Shown: positions 49,612 to 58,764 of the stretch, one piece after another
How positions within the stretch are numbered: position 1 is the first letter of the stretch
Layout: each line of letters opens with the position of its first letter
Source of the DNA: an uncultured Lachnospiraceae bacterium
GTDB lineage: Bacteria > Bacillota > Clostridia > Lachnospirales > Lachnospiraceae
Reading direction: 5' to 3'
Length of the DNA: 64,000 nucleotides
NCBI GenBank assembly: GCA_910578475.1
Contig: CAJTRK010000006.1
Coordinates: 73,936 to 137,935 of the forward strand
The notes under the pieces: generated by a model
Seen by the model: the letters and a program-made list of their open reading frames with translations, nothing else
What the model was told of the DNA's origin: nothing
The model's database searches: none
Made by a program: the position numbers and the translations under genes

Positions 49612-51645
49612 TTATACCTGAAAAATACTTACATCCGTTTCAATCTCATTCGCCAGCTCTTCCAGCGATTTTGCCACTTCGGCAACACCTTTTATCATGC
49701 CGTTAACCATCTCCGTCGAAGCAAGGGATTCCTCCGTACTTGCCGCATTTTCTTCGGCAATCGCCGTAAGGCTCTGCACAACATCGATGACACTGACGCG
49801 CTCTTCATCCATATTGGAAATGGTGTTGGCGATATTGGAAATTTCACTCTGCGTCACTTCCACATTATGACTGACTTCCCCAAAGCAATCCTTTGTATCC
49901 GCAAGATGTTCGCTCTGTTTCTTCATAATGTCTTTTACTTCATCCATAATCTGAACTGCGCAGGAGGACTCTTCCAGCAACGCTTCGATAATTTTGTCAA
50001 TATATTTCGCAGAATCGTTGGACTGCTCGGCAAGCTTCTTAATCTGCCCTGCAACAACTGCGAAGCCGCTTCCCTGCTCGCCCGCACGCGCCGCTTCAAT
50101 AGACGCATTCAGCGAAAGCAGATTCGTCTCCTCCGCAATCGACGTAATGAGCTGCGCCGCATCCCTGATTTTCAAAACGGAATCATTCGTATTCAGCGTC
50201 TGTCGGTTAATCTGCTCTACCGCCGCTTTGGCCTTCTCATTGATATCAACAAGAATCTTCAGTGTTTGCAGCGCCTCCTCACTGGAATGATTGATTCGCT
50301 CCGCTACGCCGGAAAGCCTCGATGATTTTTCTCTTGTATCCGCAATCTGATTGCCGATATGAATAACGCGTTCCGACGCACTTGTCGTTTCTGTCGCCTG
50401 ACTTCCTGCTCCCTGCGCAATTTCCTGAATTGCAGTTTCGACATTCTTGATTGCATCGGACGTGGAAGAAGAATTCTCGCTCATTTCTCCTGCAGTCCGC
50501 TGCAGTTCCAAACTTTTTTCCTTTAAGCCCACTACTACATTATACATTGCATCCACCAAAACCTTCATGGCGTTGGCAATCTGACCGACCTCGTCTTTTC
50601 TTCCGCAATAACGTTCCAGACGATGTCTGCCTGTAAAGTTCAGGGTTCCGATTTCCTGTATAATCGCTGCTTCACCGCTTATCGCACGGCCTATCATCGT
50701 CACGCTGAACCAGACTGCAAACGAAATGATGATAAGAACTGCCAGGCAGAGAATACCAAGCATGATTGAAAGCGTGCGTACCGGCGCAAAAGCAATGTCC
50801 CAGTCTGTCAACGCTACTAACACCCAGTCGCGTTCTTCCATATAATACATCGCAGATATAATTTTCTTACCGGTCACACTGTCCGTATATTCAAAAGACT
50901 GCGACTGATTTCCCGCACTTTTGGCCTTCTCAATGATATTCAGGACATCCGTATTTTCAACCGCCGTTCCAATCAACTCGTCTTCCGGGCAGAAAATATA
51001 ACTTCCCGACGCGGAATCCAGCAATAAGTAATTGCTTCCCTCCTGTCTTCCCGCCAATCCATTCAATGTATCCCTTAAATTTCCGGCATAAATCGCCGCG
51101 CCTACATACCCCACAGGCTGTCCGTCTTTATCGTTTACCGGATAATACATGGAAATAACCTGTGCTCCGGTGGATTTGGAAGCCATGATTCCGGTATTGT
51201 ACATTCCTTTTGAAAGGGCGTCCTGAAGCTGTTTCAACGCATCGCCTTCCCGGAGCGTAACGCCGATTACCCCCTGTACATGAGATGCGATTACCGTTGA
51301 ATTATAATCTGCCGCATATATATTTTCCAGATTATCGCCTGTTGCCGCATAGGCATCCGTATACTCCTGAAGCTCTGTCGCTGCGGACTCATTCGATGTG
51401 TCCTGGAGCGTTTTCACCATCGCCGGAGCCTGCGCATATCCAATCAGATAAGTTTCCGCCTTATCCACATAATTCCTTACAATTTCAGCTTGCGTTTCTA
51501 CAGAATTATTAAGCTGCTGAATAATAGACTCTTCCATAACCTTTGTCATCTGTCTGTTTGCCGCAAACCACAGTCCTACCAGTCCAATAACCAGAATAAC
51601 AATTGAAATCAGACTGATTTTTACTGCCATTTTCATGTTTTTCAT
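49612..51645 (-). CDS. Methyl-accepting chemotaxis protein, Cache type (677 aa)
   Basis: A membrane helix (about residues 8-28), an extracellular dCache-like sensor (about 30-280; STGAQVISMYYPVNDKDG and GYVGAAIYAGN), a second helix (about 287-308), HAMP, then the cytoplasmic signalling domain. The hairpin tip is SIAEETNLLSLNASIEAARA. AAAGGCGG precedes the ATG. It senses an external ligand, perhaps a small carboxylate or amino compound as for other Cache receptors. No cheA/cheW genes are in the window. Confidence 0.95.
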   Translation of the reverse strand: MKNMKMAVKISLISIVILVIGLVGLWFAANRQMTKVMEESIIQQLNNSVETQAEIVRNYVDKAETYLIGYAQAPAMVKTLQDTSNESAATELQEYTDAYAATGDNLENIYAADYNSTVIASHVQGVIGVTLREGDALKQLQDALSKGMYNTGIMASKSTGAQVISMYYPVNDKDGQPVGYVGAAIYAGNLRDTLNGLAGRQEGSNYLLLDSASGSYIFCPEDELIGTAVENTDVLNIIEKAKSAGNQSQSFEYTDSVTGKKIISAMYYMEERDWVLVALTDWDIAFAPVRTLSIMLGILCLAVLIIISFAVWFSVTMIGRAISGEAAIIQEIGTLNFTGRHRLERYCGRKDEVGQIANAMKVLVDAMYNVVVGLKEKSLELQRTAGEMSENSSSTSDAIKNVETAIQEIAQGAGSQATETTSASERVIHIGNQIADTREKSSRLSGVAERINHSSEEALQTLKILVDINEKAKAAVEQINRQTLNTNDSVLKIRDAAQLITSIAEETNLLSLNASIEAARAGEQGSGFAVVAGQIKKLAEQSNDSAKYIDKIIEALLEESSCAVQIMDEVKDIMKKQSEHLADTKDCFGEVSHNVEVTQSEISNIANTISNMDEERVSVIDVVQSLTAIAEENAASTEESLASTEMVNGMIKGVAEVAKSLEELANEIETDVSIFQV

Positions 51646-51894
51646 GACTAAAACCGCCTTTCTTCTGTTCTTTATTCTTTTGCCTTTGATATAATTTTGT
51701 AAAACGATTTAATCCCATGAATAAATATTACTGATTATCCCCTGAAATTGCAACTGTAACTTTGAAAATTTCATATTTTTGTAGTAGAATCAGATAATTT
51801 TGTCTTATAATTCACAAAAAATTACTCTTTTCTGTAAATCGTTTTATTTTTGCTCTGGTAAAATAACATTTTTCCTGATAATAAGGGGACTAAA

Positions 51895-51922
51895 AAACCT
51901 GGCCGGTAAGGGCCAGGTTTCT
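51895..51922 (-). terminator. Terminator after the soluble GHKL kinase gene
   Basis: aaacctggcc (51895-51904) pairs with ggccaggttt (51911-51920); on the minus strand it runs into six T residues. Confidence 0.88.
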
Positions 51923-51925
51923 CAT

Positions 51926-52600
51926 TTAACTGTTCCAACCGCTTCGTACTGGAAGCAAAATTTTAATCCGGAATCTTCCGTCCTCTTTCCTGTCTTCTAT
52001 CATTCCGCCATACTGCCTGACAATTTTACGGACGCTGCGCAGACCGATTCCACGCTTCGCTCCAACCCGCTCTGTTCCGACGGTTCTTATCTTATCATTT
52101 TCCTCCGTTTCATTGTAACTGTTTTCCAACTGAATGATGATATGGCATCCCTCTCTGGCCATTTTCATACGAAACCAAATGCCTTCCCGCTCTGCAGACT
52201 GTTTCTCCGCCTCAATTGCATTATCCAGAATGTTTCCTACCAGACTGCACAGGTCCACATCATCAATATCTTCAAAGTATAACGGCTCTGTTATATCATA
52301 TTCCATCACAACACCCGCTTCTTCCGCATAGCTTTTTCTTTCAGATAAAAGAGCGTTTAATACCTTATTACCGCAAAAGATTCCCTGCTCTATCCTGCCA
52401 AGCGACATATCGAGCTTATCAATCAGACTGATAATCTCATCGACTTCGCCTTCTCTGGCCAGAGCGGCTATCGCTCTCATCGTGTGCTTCATATCATGCA
52501 AAAATGTGTCATATTCCTCATGCAGTACGTCTAAATCCTGATAATACTTTTCCCTCATTCTGGCACATTCGTCACGGGATGCTGATTTTGCGTTTTCCAT
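51926..52600 (-). CDS. Soluble GHKL-type histidine kinase fragment (224 aa)
   Basis: It comprises only the catalytic half of an AgrC-like kinase: TFLHDMKHTMRAIAAL (phospho-accepting His), VGNILDNAIEAEKQ (N box) and KRGIGLRSVRKIVRQYGG (G box). There is no membrane sensor, in contrast to the 438-codon kinase at 54632. The region upstream holds no open frame that would supply one. It may be a truncated AgrC or a cytosolic kinase. It is divergent from agrB. Confidence 0.88.
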   Translation of the reverse strand: MENAKSASRDECARMREKYYQDLDVLHEEYDTFLHDMKHTMRAIAALAREGEVDEIISLIDKLDMSLGRIEQGIFCGNKVLNALLSERKSYAEEAGVVMEYDITEPLYFEDIDDVDLCSLVGNILDNAIEAEKQSAEREGIWFRMKMAREGCHIIIQLENSYNETEENDKIRTVGTERVGAKRGIGLRSVRKIVRQYGGMIEDRKEDGRFRIKILLPVRSGWNS

Positions 52601-52875
52601 TTCTGTTACTTTCTTCTTTGTACTATTAAACTATCCGCCAGTTTACTTCTATACTTTACGCAAAATCTGCAAATATCGACTTTATTCGCCTGAACCGTTT
52701 ATTTTTCGCATTGAATCCTATGCGTTCTCTCCAAAAAAAGTAAAATTTGCACGTTTTTTGGCATTAAATGCAAAAAACAATTTGTTCAAGCATCAAATCA
52801 ACCGCTTCAGTATTTTTAACTTACAATGAAAAAGTAAACAAGTTGAACTGATTGATTTGCAAAGGATGTGATGAG
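52601..52875. other. AT-rich divergent region upstream of agrB
   Basis: No gene is seen. The region should hold the agrBD promoter and any LytTR/AgrA-type binding repeats. I could not define a convincing -35/-10 pair or a clear pair of 9-bp LytTR boxes, as is common for activator-dependent agr promoters. Confidence 0.4.
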
Positions 52876-53472
52876 ATGCAGAAAGTTTTGAACAAATTAC
52901 AACAAGAATATGGATTTTCGGATTATCAGATTAAATTACTGCGCTTTTCATTCACCGGAATTTTATATGATGTAAGTAAGACGCTTATATTCATCGTTTA
53001 TTTTACCGCTGTCGGAAAACTTCCTGAATTTCTGGCTGCCTTAGTCCCGTTAATCTTACTGCGGACCAAAAGCGGCGGTATCCATTTCCGGAAGTACTGG
53101 ACATGCTTTTTCTTTTCTTTCCTTTATCTGTGCCTTGTCATTCATGTATTGCCGGGCGCGGTTGCCCTGCATCCCCTTGCAGTCTATCCGGTACTGCTCG
53201 TATGCGCAGTCGCCGATTATCTGGTTGGGCCAAACACATTGAAAGCAAAAGTCATCGCACAGGATGCGCTCCTGAGGGATGCGCAGAAGAGCAGGATTCA
53301 AAAAGCAAAAATGGAGTGTTTTCAGGTAGTTCTGATTGTTGCAGTCTTACTGTTTCTGTTCCCGGATAACCGGTATCTTATCGTTAGCTTTTGGACTGTG
53401 GTAGTGCATGCGGTTCAATTAGTGATAACTAAAATTATGAGGGAGGTGAAATTTCATGAAGAATTGGCTTAG
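52876..53472 (+). CDS. agrB: AgrB-like peptide-processing membrane endopeptidase
   Basis: 198 residues from the ATG at 52876, with AAAGGA upstream. It has about five to six membrane segments. The AgrB signature RTKSGGIHFRKYWTC carries catalytic His70 and Cys77, spaced exactly as His77/Cys84 of the staphylococcal enzyme. AgrB cuts AgrD at its C-terminal side, forms the ring and helps export. It overlaps agrD by 17 bp. Confidence 0.95.
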   Translation: MQKVLNKLQQEYGFSDYQIKLLRFSFTGILYDVSKTLIFIVYFTAVGKLPEFLAALVPLILLRTKSGGIHFRKYWTCFFFSFLYLCLVIHVLPGAVALHPLAVYPVLLVCAVADYLVGPNTLKAKVIAQDALLRDAQKSRIQKAKMECFQVVLIVAVLLFLFPDNRYLIVSFWTVVVHAVQLVITKIMREVKFHEELA

Positions 53473-53584
53473 AAAAAATGTGTTTGCGATTTGCAGCGCT
53501 TGTGTGGCGTATTCAACCGTAATTTATCTTGGTACAAGAAGTATATTCTTTTTTGGAGAACCAGAATTTCCGGTAGAAGAATAA
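53456..53584 (+). CDS. agrD: AgrD-like cyclic autoinducer precursor with serine core (42 aa)
   Basis: GGGAGGTG precedes the ATG at 53456, inside the end of agrB. The peptide has an amphipathic basic leader (MKNWLRKNVFAICSACVAYS), a core ending LGTRSIFFF and an acidic tail GEPEFPVEE. The core is Ser29 followed by four residues, the same ring size as Cys-x4 in staphylococcal AgrD, and the tail matches the charged recognition tail that AgrB needs. Ser replaces the usual Cys, so the mature signal should be a lactone, not a thiolactone. The two Cys residues (13 and 16) lie in the leader helix. Confidence 0.9.
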   Translation: MKNWLRKNVFAICSACVAYSTVIYLGTRSIFFFGEPEFPVEE

Positions 53585-53590
53585 ACAGCA

Positions 53591-53630
53591 AAAGGCAGAA
53601 GTTCTGTTCAGAATTTCCGCCTTTTTCTAT
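53591..53630 (+). terminator. Terminator after agrD
   Basis: aaaggcagaagttctg (53591-53606) pairs with cagaatttccgccttt (53609-53624), with two mismatches, and is followed by a T-rich tail. It also separates agrBD from the convergent KilA-N gene. Confidence 0.85.
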
Positions 53631-53649
53631 TTCACTTTAGCCAGTAAAC

Positions 53650-54519
53650 TTAACTATTGGACAGATTCTCTGTAATCAGATTTTTCTTCAACACGTCTAA
53701 AACTTCCTGATTCCCTTTCAATAGTTTAAGTTGTCGATATGCCTTTTCCCTTAGTATCTTTAATCGTTCCATATCAGGTAATCCTTGTCTTATCAAATCT
53801 GCATTTGTATCCTCTAAGTTAATAAGAACTACCAATTCTTCTGCCGTTGCAAAATCCCGGATATTCAGCTTTTTCTCATTTATTCCTTTTTCGCTTCTCC
53901 ATTGAGCCGCTGTTTTCCCAAACAGCGCCATATTAAGAATATCCGCTTCGGTAGCATATGTATAAGCCATTTCCTGTGGAGATAGGGTTGGCGTTATCAG
54001 AAACTCCCTTACCGCGTCCGTATGAATCCGATAATTTATTTTTGAGAGTTCTCTCCTGGCATCCCACCCAATTGCCAAACGATTCGCTTCATCTTTCTTT
54101 AATCTTTGATAGTCCTTTATAATATAAAGTTTAAATTCCGGTGAAATCCATGATGCAAACTCAAAAGCGATATCTGTATGAGCGTAGGTCCCTCCGTACC
54201 GTCCAGATTTCGACACGATGCCTAACGCGTTTGTTGCTTTTATCCATTGCTGCGGTGTCAGCGTAAACGCATTATCTCCAGACTGTGCCTTAAACCTATC
54301 GAATTCGATAGGTTTAAAATTTGGATTGTGAATTTGCTCCCATAACCCCAAAAATGAAATTGTAGAATGGTTACGCATCCAGTTTGCAACCACTATAAAA
54401 GCATTATCCGGATTTTTATATTTGGCAATATCCGTCAGGGAAATATAAGCATCCTCATTTATAACATCTCCCATTATTCTGATTTCTGTTCCATTAGCAT
54501 CAAGTTTCATACTTTTCAT
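53650..54519 (-). CDS. KilA-N domain protein (289 aa)
   Basis: The KilA-N DNA-binding domain covers about residues 20-140: ISLTDIAKYKNPDNAFIVVA, TISFLGLWEQIHNPNF and TYAHTDIAFEFASWISPEFK. The C-terminal half has EADILNMALFGKTAAQW and a helical tail. KilA-N proteins are typical of phages and mobile elements, where they act as antirepressors or regulators. No other phage gene is nearby. Here it lies between agrBD and the AgrC-like kinase. Confidence 0.92.
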   Translation of the reverse strand: MKSMKLDANGTEIRIMGDVINEDAYISLTDIAKYKNPDNAFIVVANWMRNHSTISFLGLWEQIHNPNFKPIEFDRFKAQSGDNAFTLTPQQWIKATNALGIVSKSGRYGGTYAHTDIAFEFASWISPEFKLYIIKDYQRLKKDEANRLAIGWDARRELSKINYRIHTDAVREFLITPTLSPQEMAYTYATEADILNMALFGKTAAQWRSEKGINEKKLNIRDFATAEELVVLINLEDTNADLIRQGLPDMERLKILREKAYRQLKLLKGNQEVLDVLKKNLITENLSNS

Positions 54520-54631
54520 ACAATTACTGCTTTCTTCTGTTTTTATAATACTCTTATACCAAAGTTATGGCCTTACATATCCTGCTACTTTCCGAAAAAT
54601 ACATCATTTAACAACATCGCATCTGCCCGCT

Positions 54632-55927
54632 TTACTTCGGCAGTTCAATCTCAAATGTCAGATAATTCAAATCATCACGCAATTCGTTATAAACCATGAT
54701 AGTCCCTTTCCTATTTTGTACCAGTCTTTTCAGTTTTGACAGCCCAAGTCCTCTGTTCGCGCCTTTACTGCTATATCCGGGTTCAAAGAAATATGCCGTT
54801 AAATCTTCTTCGTAATAGGGACTGGTATTAGCTGAGATAATTTTGATGCCACTTTCCGTTTCTTGCATCAAAAAGTATATCTTTTTAATAAAATTCTCAT
54901 CCTCCATACCACTCAACGCTTCTATGGCATTATCCAGCAGAATGCCGGACATCTCCACCAACTCGTATTCCGGGATTATTGTCTCCGTTTTCTGAATCCC
55001 CATTTTATAATCCATACTAATATGCAAACTCTCCGCTTGTTGGATTTTGCTGTACAGGAAACCGGCAATCAGAGGATTTCCTGACGACAATACCAGCTTT
55101 GTTTTCTCATTCTGTTGTATAACATAGCCACAATATTCTTCCTGCTTTGCGATTAGTTCGTCGTAATTCTTTGTCGTATATGACAAACTCAAAATGGCAT
55201 TGATATGATTTTTCATATCGTGTTGTCTTTCCCGAATTAACATGATTAATTGGTCATAAGCCTCGTAATATAGCTTGTTCATCTCTAACTGTGTTTTCTT
55301 TTTCTCAACATCCATTCTGGATTTCTGCCATTCAAATATTATAAACATAAAAATTATAAGAAAATAGACCATTTGAAAATATGTTTCGCCCAATACATAC
55401 CTTGTATCTATCATTCTATAAAACTCGTAACCTAATCCAAACAAAATAAGTAGTGTAATTATAAAAACTAATTTACTTCTTTTCATGCAGAAATTAGATA
55501 TTTTTTTCAGTTTTACCTTATTTCTAAATAATAAAATTAACAAAATAGCTCCTATATTGGCTAATAAGCCATATAAATCAGCCTGACTATATTTAGGAAA
55601 GAGCAAATAGTATAATGGTAAGTATAAAAATAATGGTAAAAGGGCTACAACCACTGTTGCAATAAAACAATTTACAAATGTGATTTTAATGCTTTCCCCA
55701 TAATACAGCAATCCATATAAAAACATAGCAATATAGCATAAAGAATGAAAGTATTCTGGAAATCCAAAATTATTTATGCCCTCCATTAAAAATAAATCTA
55801 CGATAATAAATATAGCAGCATGAATACTGAATTTTAGTTTCTGCCCAAACAGCTCCGCAAGACAATAAATATATGCAAATAACTCCGCAAGCACTTTTAA
55901 ATTATTTACCAACCCACTACCTTCCAT
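54632..55927 (-). CDS. AgrC-like sensor histidine kinase (431 aa)
   Basis: The ATG at 55927 has GGAGG at 5 bp. About six membrane segments (residues 5-215) form the sensor, followed by a coiled-coil linker, the His box LIRERQHDMKNHINAIL, the N box EMSGILLDNAIEAL and the G box SKGANRGLGLSKL. This is the GHKL/HPK10 plan of AgrC, a receptor for cyclic peptides. It follows the LytTR regulator gene by 37 bp. It is the best candidate receptor for the local AgrD peptide, from which it is separated by the KilA-N gene. Confidence 0.93.
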   Translation of the reverse strand: MEGSGLVNNLKVLAELFAYIYCLAELFGQKLKFSIHAAIFIIVDLFLMEGINNFGFPEYFHSLCYIAMFLYGLLYYGESIKITFVNCFIATVVVALLPLFLYLPLYYLLFPKYSQADLYGLLANIGAILLILLFRNKVKLKKISNFCMKRSKLVFIITLLILFGLGYEFYRMIDTRYVLGETYFQMVYFLIIFMFIIFEWQKSRMDVEKKKTQLEMNKLYYEAYDQLIMLIRERQHDMKNHINAILSLSYTTKNYDELIAKQEEYCGYVIQQNEKTKLVLSSGNPLIAGFLYSKIQQAESLHISMDYKMGIQKTETIIPEYELVEMSGILLDNAIEALSGMEDENFIKKIYFLMQETESGIKIISANTSPYYEEDLTAYFFEPGYSSKGANRGLGLSKLKRLVQNRKGTIMVYNELRDDLNYLTFEIELPK

Positions 55928-55964
55928 TATTACCTCCAAAATTCCCAAATCACCCTCCTGCCCG

Positions 55965-56687
55965 TCACAAGATAACTTTCAAAAACTTCTTCTTAAACGA
56001 ATTTCCAATCTCAATCGGCGTCTTTACACCTTTTAACAGAATATAACGGTTTACGGTATCGATTTTATCGATGTAGTCGTAGTTTATGATATGGTAACGG
56101 CTGCATTGAATGAATTTATCAGAGGCCAGTTCTTCGAGAATTTTGTAATTAGGTTTATAGGGTAATTTCAAATTGCCGTTAGAGCAGTAGACGGTCTGTC
56201 CTGCTCTGCTGTTTTCAATATAGAGAATTTCTGAGATTTCCTTTTTGTAAAGAATCCCGTCTTTTCGGAAGAATACGTTCTGCGGCTCATTATGAACAGC
56301 CGGAAATTCCAACGCTTCCGAGATGACGCTGGAAACTTTCTCCACGTCATACGGCTTTTCCACATAGTAATAACAGTGCAAATCGCTGTACGCGTGCAGC
56401 TCCGGGTCTTCCAACGCCGTAATGAAAATAATCGGCGTGTATTTATATTTTTGAAGAGTTCGAATATATTCTGCGAATTTCATCCCTGACACATCACCGG
56501 GATTAGAGGCATTCAAAATAATATCTAACATAAATAAGTCAATATTAAATTTCATTGCCAGAATGGCGGCCTCTTCCTGACTGGAAGCGGTCTTGATTTC
56601 TACATCAGTTCTAAGGTTTTCTATGATTTTGACAAGCATTTCCATGCTTCTGACATTATCTTCTACAATCAGAACCGTTTTCATCAT
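55965..56687 (-). CDS. LytTR response regulator, AgrA-like (240 aa)
   Basis: Receiver domain with acidic VEDN and phospho-acceptor Asp55 in LFMLDIIL; then a LytTR DNA-binding domain (about residues 140-240) with ILYIENSRAGQTVYC and FIQCSRYHIINYDYIDKI. It is encoded with the AgrC-like kinase and is the likely regulator of agrBD and other targets. Confidence 0.94.
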   Translation of the reverse strand: MMKTVLIVEDNVRSMEMLVKIIENLRTDVEIKTASSQEEAAILAMKFNIDLFMLDIILNASNPGDVSGMKFAEYIRTLQKYKYTPIIFITALEDPELHAYSDLHCYYYVEKPYDVEKVSSVISEALEFPAVHNEPQNVFFRKDGILYKKEISEILYIENSRAGQTVYCSNGNLKLPYKPNYKILEELASDKFIQCSRYHIINYDYIDKIDTVNRYILLKGVKTPIEIGNSFKKKFLKVIL

Positions 56688-56725
56688 GATATTTCTCTTT
56701 CGTAATTTCCTACTTCAATATTCTG

Positions 56726-57463
56726 TTAAAATTGGCGCAATACTTTCCATGTCCTTCTTAATGTGATTAACAGCGGGTGCTTTACGCCGTTTTTCCGTAA
56801 CGCCATATAACCTTCTTTAAAAGAAACAAGGTAATTTTTCAGTCCCGCATTGCTCGTTCCGCCATAAAACATCGTTATGAGCACTCTTGGCACATATGCA
56901 AGCCTGTTTGACCCGTCTTTTAAAAAACGCACCATAAATTCATAATCTGCGGCACAATGATATGTGATATCATATTGTCCATATTTTTCATATATTTCCC
57001 GTTTCAGGTACAACGTCGGATGCCCCGGCATCCATCCCTGGCTGATATTGCCCTGTCCCATATGCCAGCTTCGGACTATTTTATCTCCTTCCATATATAC
57101 CAAATCGGAATGCGCGCCTATGCAATCCTCTCCGGCTTGTTCGATTGCTTCCACAAAAGACGCAACTGCATCTTTTTCGCTCAAACGGTCATTGCAGACT
57201 GCAATAATATCCCCAGTACTCAAACAAAATGCCTTATTCATGGCATCATACAGTCCCTTATCCCGTTCGGACACCCATTTCACTTCCAGTCCGCCGTTCC
57301 TGGCAAACTGCTGAATCAGCGAAATTGTGTCATCCGTAGAACCGCCGTCTGCGATAACGACTTCAATCGGAGAATACGTCTGTTCCTGTATGCTTTGCAG
57401 CGTCACCGGCAGATTCTCTGCGGAATTATAAGTTGTGAGCAGTAAGGAAACTTTATACATCAT
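56726..57463 (-). CDS. Family 2 glycosyltransferase (245 aa)
   Basis: YKVSLLLTTYNSAENLPVTL opens the GT-A fold, followed by VVIADGGSTDDT and the acidic VSERDKGLYDAM region; CAADYEFMVRF is a late conserved motif. No membrane segments. It resembles WcaE/colanic-acid-type transferases. It sits inside the regulatory cluster between two LytTR genes, 38 bp before the AgrA-like gene, so it may be co-transcribed with the quorum genes. The start may be the ATG at 57460. Confidence 0.9.
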   Translation of the reverse strand: MMYKVSLLLTTYNSAENLPVTLQSIQEQTYSPIEVVIADGGSTDDTISLIQQFARNGGLEVKWVSERDKGLYDAMNKAFCLSTGDIIAVCNDRLSEKDAVASFVEAIEQAGEDCIGAHSDLVYMEGDKIVRSWHMGQGNISQGWMPGHPTLYLKREIYEKYGQYDITYHCAADYEFMVRFLKDGSNRLAYVPRVLITMFYGGTSNAGLKNYLVSFKEGYMALRKNGVKHPLLITLRRTWKVLRQF

Positions 57464-57544
57464 GAACCTCTCATTATCTTTCATTCTTTTCAGAACTCAA
57501 TTTTACCTTATTTGGCCGCAACTTACAATTCCCAGTCCGTTATT

Positions 57545-58279
57545 CTATGTAATATACTTCATACAGGCTTCTGCAAATTTCTTCTCTTTTGCTCTGCTGA
57601 CGCTCAGACGTTTCCCATTGATAAATTCTAATTCCCGGCTGTTCCATTTATGCAGATAATGGCAGTTAACGAGATAACTGTTATGCGCAAATTCAAAACC
57701 ATATGCGAACAGACGCGGATACAAATCCCTGAGTTTTTCTTTTACCCTGACTGTACACAGCTCTCCGGAATTTCTAAAATAATAAATATAACTTCCGCTC
57801 TTTGCAATTTCCAGATACATGATGTCTTCTATAATAAGCTGTATATCTGTTTTGCCCTCTGTCACTTTCAGACAGGATTTAATTCTCCGCCTGTACATTT
57901 CCTCGACCGCTTCCGCCAGGTCTCTCCGCAATTTTCTCGGGTACTCTTTTCGCAGATAGCGGTAAGGCCCCAAACGAAAATCATCCGGAACAGGAGACAT
58001 CTTTCCCGTACAGAATACAAACATACCGTCTTTATTCCTGCTTCGGTATTCATGCGCAATGTCCCTGCCGTTCTCTCCGGGAAAAACCATATCAAGTATG
58101 AGCAGGTCGTATCTGCTCACATTCGCCTTCAGTAAAGCGTTCCCTGACGGAAAAACGGATATTTTAAATTCTCCCGCTTCTGCTTCAAGCTCCAGAAGGG
58201 TATCCCTTATCTCCATCAGGCTTTCTCTTTCATCATCGCATATTGCTATCCAGAATAATTCATCGCCCGTATATTCCAT
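57545..58279 (-). CDS. LytTR response regulator (244 aa)
   Basis: The ATG at 58279 has AAAGG at 9 bp; an upstream in-frame ATG overlaps the box. Receiver domain with AICDDE and Asp63 in LLILDMVFPG; LytTR domain with IMYLEIAKSGSYIYYF and FAHNSYLVNCHYLHKW. No kinase gene is adjacent. The soluble GHKL kinase at 51926 or the AgrC-like kinase might be its partner. Confidence 0.93.
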   Translation of the reverse strand: MEYTGDELFWIAICDDERESLMEIRDTLLELEAEAGEFKISVFPSGNALLKANVSRYDLLILDMVFPGENGRDIAHEYRSRNKDGMFVFCTGKMSPVPDDFRLGPYRYLRKEYPRKLRRDLAEAVEEMYRRRIKSCLKVTEGKTDIQLIIEDIMYLEIAKSGSYIYYFRNSGELCTVRVKEKLRDLYPRLFAYGFEFAHNSYLVNCHYLHKWNSRELEFINGKRLSVSRAKEKKFAEACMKYIT

Positions 58280-58764
58280 TACATTCATCCTTTGCTATCA
58301 GCGCTGTCTTTTACATTCTACAACATTCATAATCTCAATTTCCCATTTACAACATAGTATTGTAGTTATTCTCATTTTATTACTTTTCACCATGTTTCAT
58401 CAAACAACAATTTGTTGTGATTCCACTTCGACAACAACACGATTGGTATGACTGTGAAAATCGCCAAATTGCACTGAAATTTCCAACGCTTGTATCTCAG
58501 CTTAAATCAGAACGCCTCTTTTTTGTGCAATTTGTTCAATTTTTTATTCATTCACTCGGCAATAGTTGCTTTTTCATCCAATGGTGCTATAATTTAATTA
58601 TTCTAATCATTGTTTATCTCTAATGCGAAACTGAACCTTGACATCCGAATACTGTTATATTTAAGCCAGTCCAAATAACACATTACTATGAATATATATA
58701 AGAATAAATATAAATGAAAAAGAAAGGAACTCTTTGTTTTCATAACGAGAGAATAGGACTTTAT
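58280..58764. other. Gene-free region upstream of the second chemoreceptor
   Basis: No protein-coding gene is evident over about 485 bp between the divergent LytTR and chemoreceptor genes. It is AT-rich and contains a candidate promoter at 58566-58593 and a TTGACA hexamer at 58632 without a well-placed -10 box. Confidence 0.5.
58566..58593 (+). promoter_or_regulatory. Candidate promoter of the second chemoreceptor gene
   Basis: TTGCTT (58566-58571), a 16-bp spacer and TATAAT (58588-58593). It leaves a leader of about 165 nt to the ATG at 58765. Confidence 0.45.

Noticed and set aside
53650..54519. A prophage
   Set aside because: KilA-N is the only phage-type gene; no integrase, structural or lysis genes are nearby.
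58632..58660. A TTGACA-based promoter before the second chemoreceptor
   Set aside because: The nearest TATA-like box is only about 13 bp away, too short for sigma-A; the pair at 58566-58593 fits better.
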